Assembly: GCA_035570495.1 (NCBI GenBank)
Contig: DATMLO010000176.1
Coordinates: 1-6,941, forward strand
DNA: 6,941 bases
Reading direction: 5' to 3'
Source: DATARH01 sp035570495
Lineage (GTDB): Bacteria > Pseudomonadota > Alphaproteobacteria > ATCC43930 > CGMCC-115725
The notes beneath the pieces are model-generated. The model saw only the letters and a list, made by a program, of their open reading frames with translations, was not told where the DNA came from and made no database searches. Made by a program: the position numbers and the translations under genes. Of this stretch, positions 5,956 to 6,941 are shown piece by piece (the first letter of the stretch is position 1; each line of letters begins with the position of its first letter).

Positions 5956-6941
5956 ATGCTCGAAGTGCCCGTTCTTATCGTCGGCGGCGGTCCGGTCGGC
6001 CTCACCGCCTCGATCCTGTTGTCACAGCAAGGGGTTCGCTCGCTGCTCGTCGAGCGCCATCCCGGCACGGCGATCCTGCCCAAGGCGCGCGGGATCAATG
6101 CGCGGACGATGGAGATGTACCGGCAGATGGGCCTCGAAGCCTCGATCCGCGAGGCCGGGCTGCCGCCGACCGAGCGCACCGGCTTCATCGTGTGGACCGA
6201 AAGCCTTGCCGGTCGGGAAATCGAACGCCGTGTGCCCGGCCGCATGGCGCCGGCCAATCGCGGCGCCTCGCCGGTGCTCAACTGCCTCTGCGCGCAGGAC
6301 GATCTGGAGCCGGTCTTGCGCCGTTTCGCCGAGGCGGCGAGGCCCGGTGAGATCCGCTTCAACAGTGAGATGATCGCGGTCGAGCAGGATGCCGGCGGCG
6401 TCACAGCGACAATCAGGGCGTCTATGACAGCGTCAACATCCTGTTCAACGCCGATTTGCGCGAGTGGGTGTTGGACCGGCCGGCGGCGCTTTATTTTGTC
6501 GAGCAGCCCGATCTGCGCGCGACGTTCCTGACGATCAACGCACATGACCGCTGGGGCTTTCTGATCCACAGCCTCAGCCAATACGGCTACACCCCGGCCG
6601 ATTTCACGCCGGAACGCTGCATCGCGCTGATCCGCCAAGGGGTCGGGAAGCCCGACCTGCCGGTCACCATCCTCGGCGTCAGCGCCTGGGAGGCTTCAGC
6701 TATCGTCGCCGACCGCTACCGGGACAGGCGGCTGTTCCTTGCCGGCGACGCAGCTCACGAAATGCCGCCAACCGGCGGATTCGGCATGAACACCGGTGTC
6801 CAGGACGTGCAGAACCTATGCTGGAAGCTGGCGGCGGTGCTCAAGGGCCAAGCCGGCGAGAAGCTGCTCGACACCTACCATCCCGAACGTCAGCCGCTGG
6901 GGCGGGTGATCACCGAGAACGCACTGGAGAACTCACTGTCG
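5956..6941 (+). pseudogene. Group A FAD-dependent aromatic hydroxylase, internal deletion/frameshift, 3' end outside window
   Basis: The gene encodes a UbiH/PheA/TfdB-like flavin monooxygenase, which would hydroxylate an aromatic or polyketide-like ring using NAD(P)H and O2. The first part (5956 to about 6417, 154 codons) has the Rossmann motif G-G-G-P-V-G (10-15), E33-R34, and P-K-A-R-G-I-N-A-R-T (42-51). Homology then jumps to another frame from about 6414 (Q-G-V-Y-D-S-V-N-I-L-F) and continues open to the window end, including the second FAD motif A-G-D-A-A-H (6741-6758) and G-F-G-M-N-T-G (6777-6797). The segment that should lie between, including the conserved D-G motif (A-D-G-x-x-S-x-V-R) that contacts FAD and NAD(P)H, is absent. 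By family spacing roughly 35-50 residues are missing and the frame is lost. Read literally, the first frame ends at a stop at 6529-6531 after 191 codons. The ATG has GGAA five bases upstream. Both halves are otherwise free of stops, so the lesion is recent or an assembly error. Confidence 0.75.

Noticed and set aside
1..6941. CRISPR array, tRNA/rRNA, insertion sequence or phage attachment site
   Set aside because: No regularly spaced repeats, tRNA-like cloverleaf ends, terminal inverted repeats or transposase motifs were seen on reading both strands.

Overview
The window looks like the chromosome of a GC-rich alphaproteobacterium (Rhodospirillales/Hyphomicrobiales-like). This is inferred from high GC, GC-ending codons, frequent GTG/TTG starts and gene types, not from a marker gene. 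It falls into two blocks. Positions 1-3525 carry a signalling-type cluster: the last 49 codons of a CHAT-domain (caspase-like) protein, a 211-base gap with a candidate promoter, an exported FecR-domain protein, and a CHASE2-sensor class III adenylate cyclase. FecR gene and cyclase lie 22 bases apart on the same strand and probably form one transcript that ends at a short intrinsic terminator at 3505-3525.

Positions 3526-6941 carry three flavoenzymes of apparent catabolic or secondary metabolism. First is a plus-strand acyl-CoA-dehydrogenase-fold protein that appears to lack the usual catalytic glutamate. Next is a minus-strand FAD-dependent amine/amino-acid-oxidase-family (DAO) enzyme, whose stop codon overlaps the previous stop in a shared CTAG. 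Last is a divergently transcribed plus-strand group A aromatic hydroxylase, broken by an internal deletion with a frame change near 6415 and running off the window end. The 77-base divergent gap holds a perfect palindrome and a heptamer direct repeat.

Block one suggests an envelope-to-cytoplasm signalling device. The FecR protein is predicted to be outside the inner membrane, the cyclase's CHASE2 domain faces the same compartment, and the output would be cytoplasmic cAMP. CHAT proteins are protease-like, so the upstream neighbour could be an effector or processing partner. No FecI sigma factor or TonB receptor is present, so this is not a classical iron-citrate type FecIR system within the window. 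The most notable non-coding element is a perfect 9-bp stem at 3557-3580 that puts the Shine-Dalgarno sequence of the acyl-CoA-dehydrogenase-like gene in its loop and part of the GTG start in its stem. No RNA genes, CRISPR arrays, insertion sequences or attachment sites were seen.
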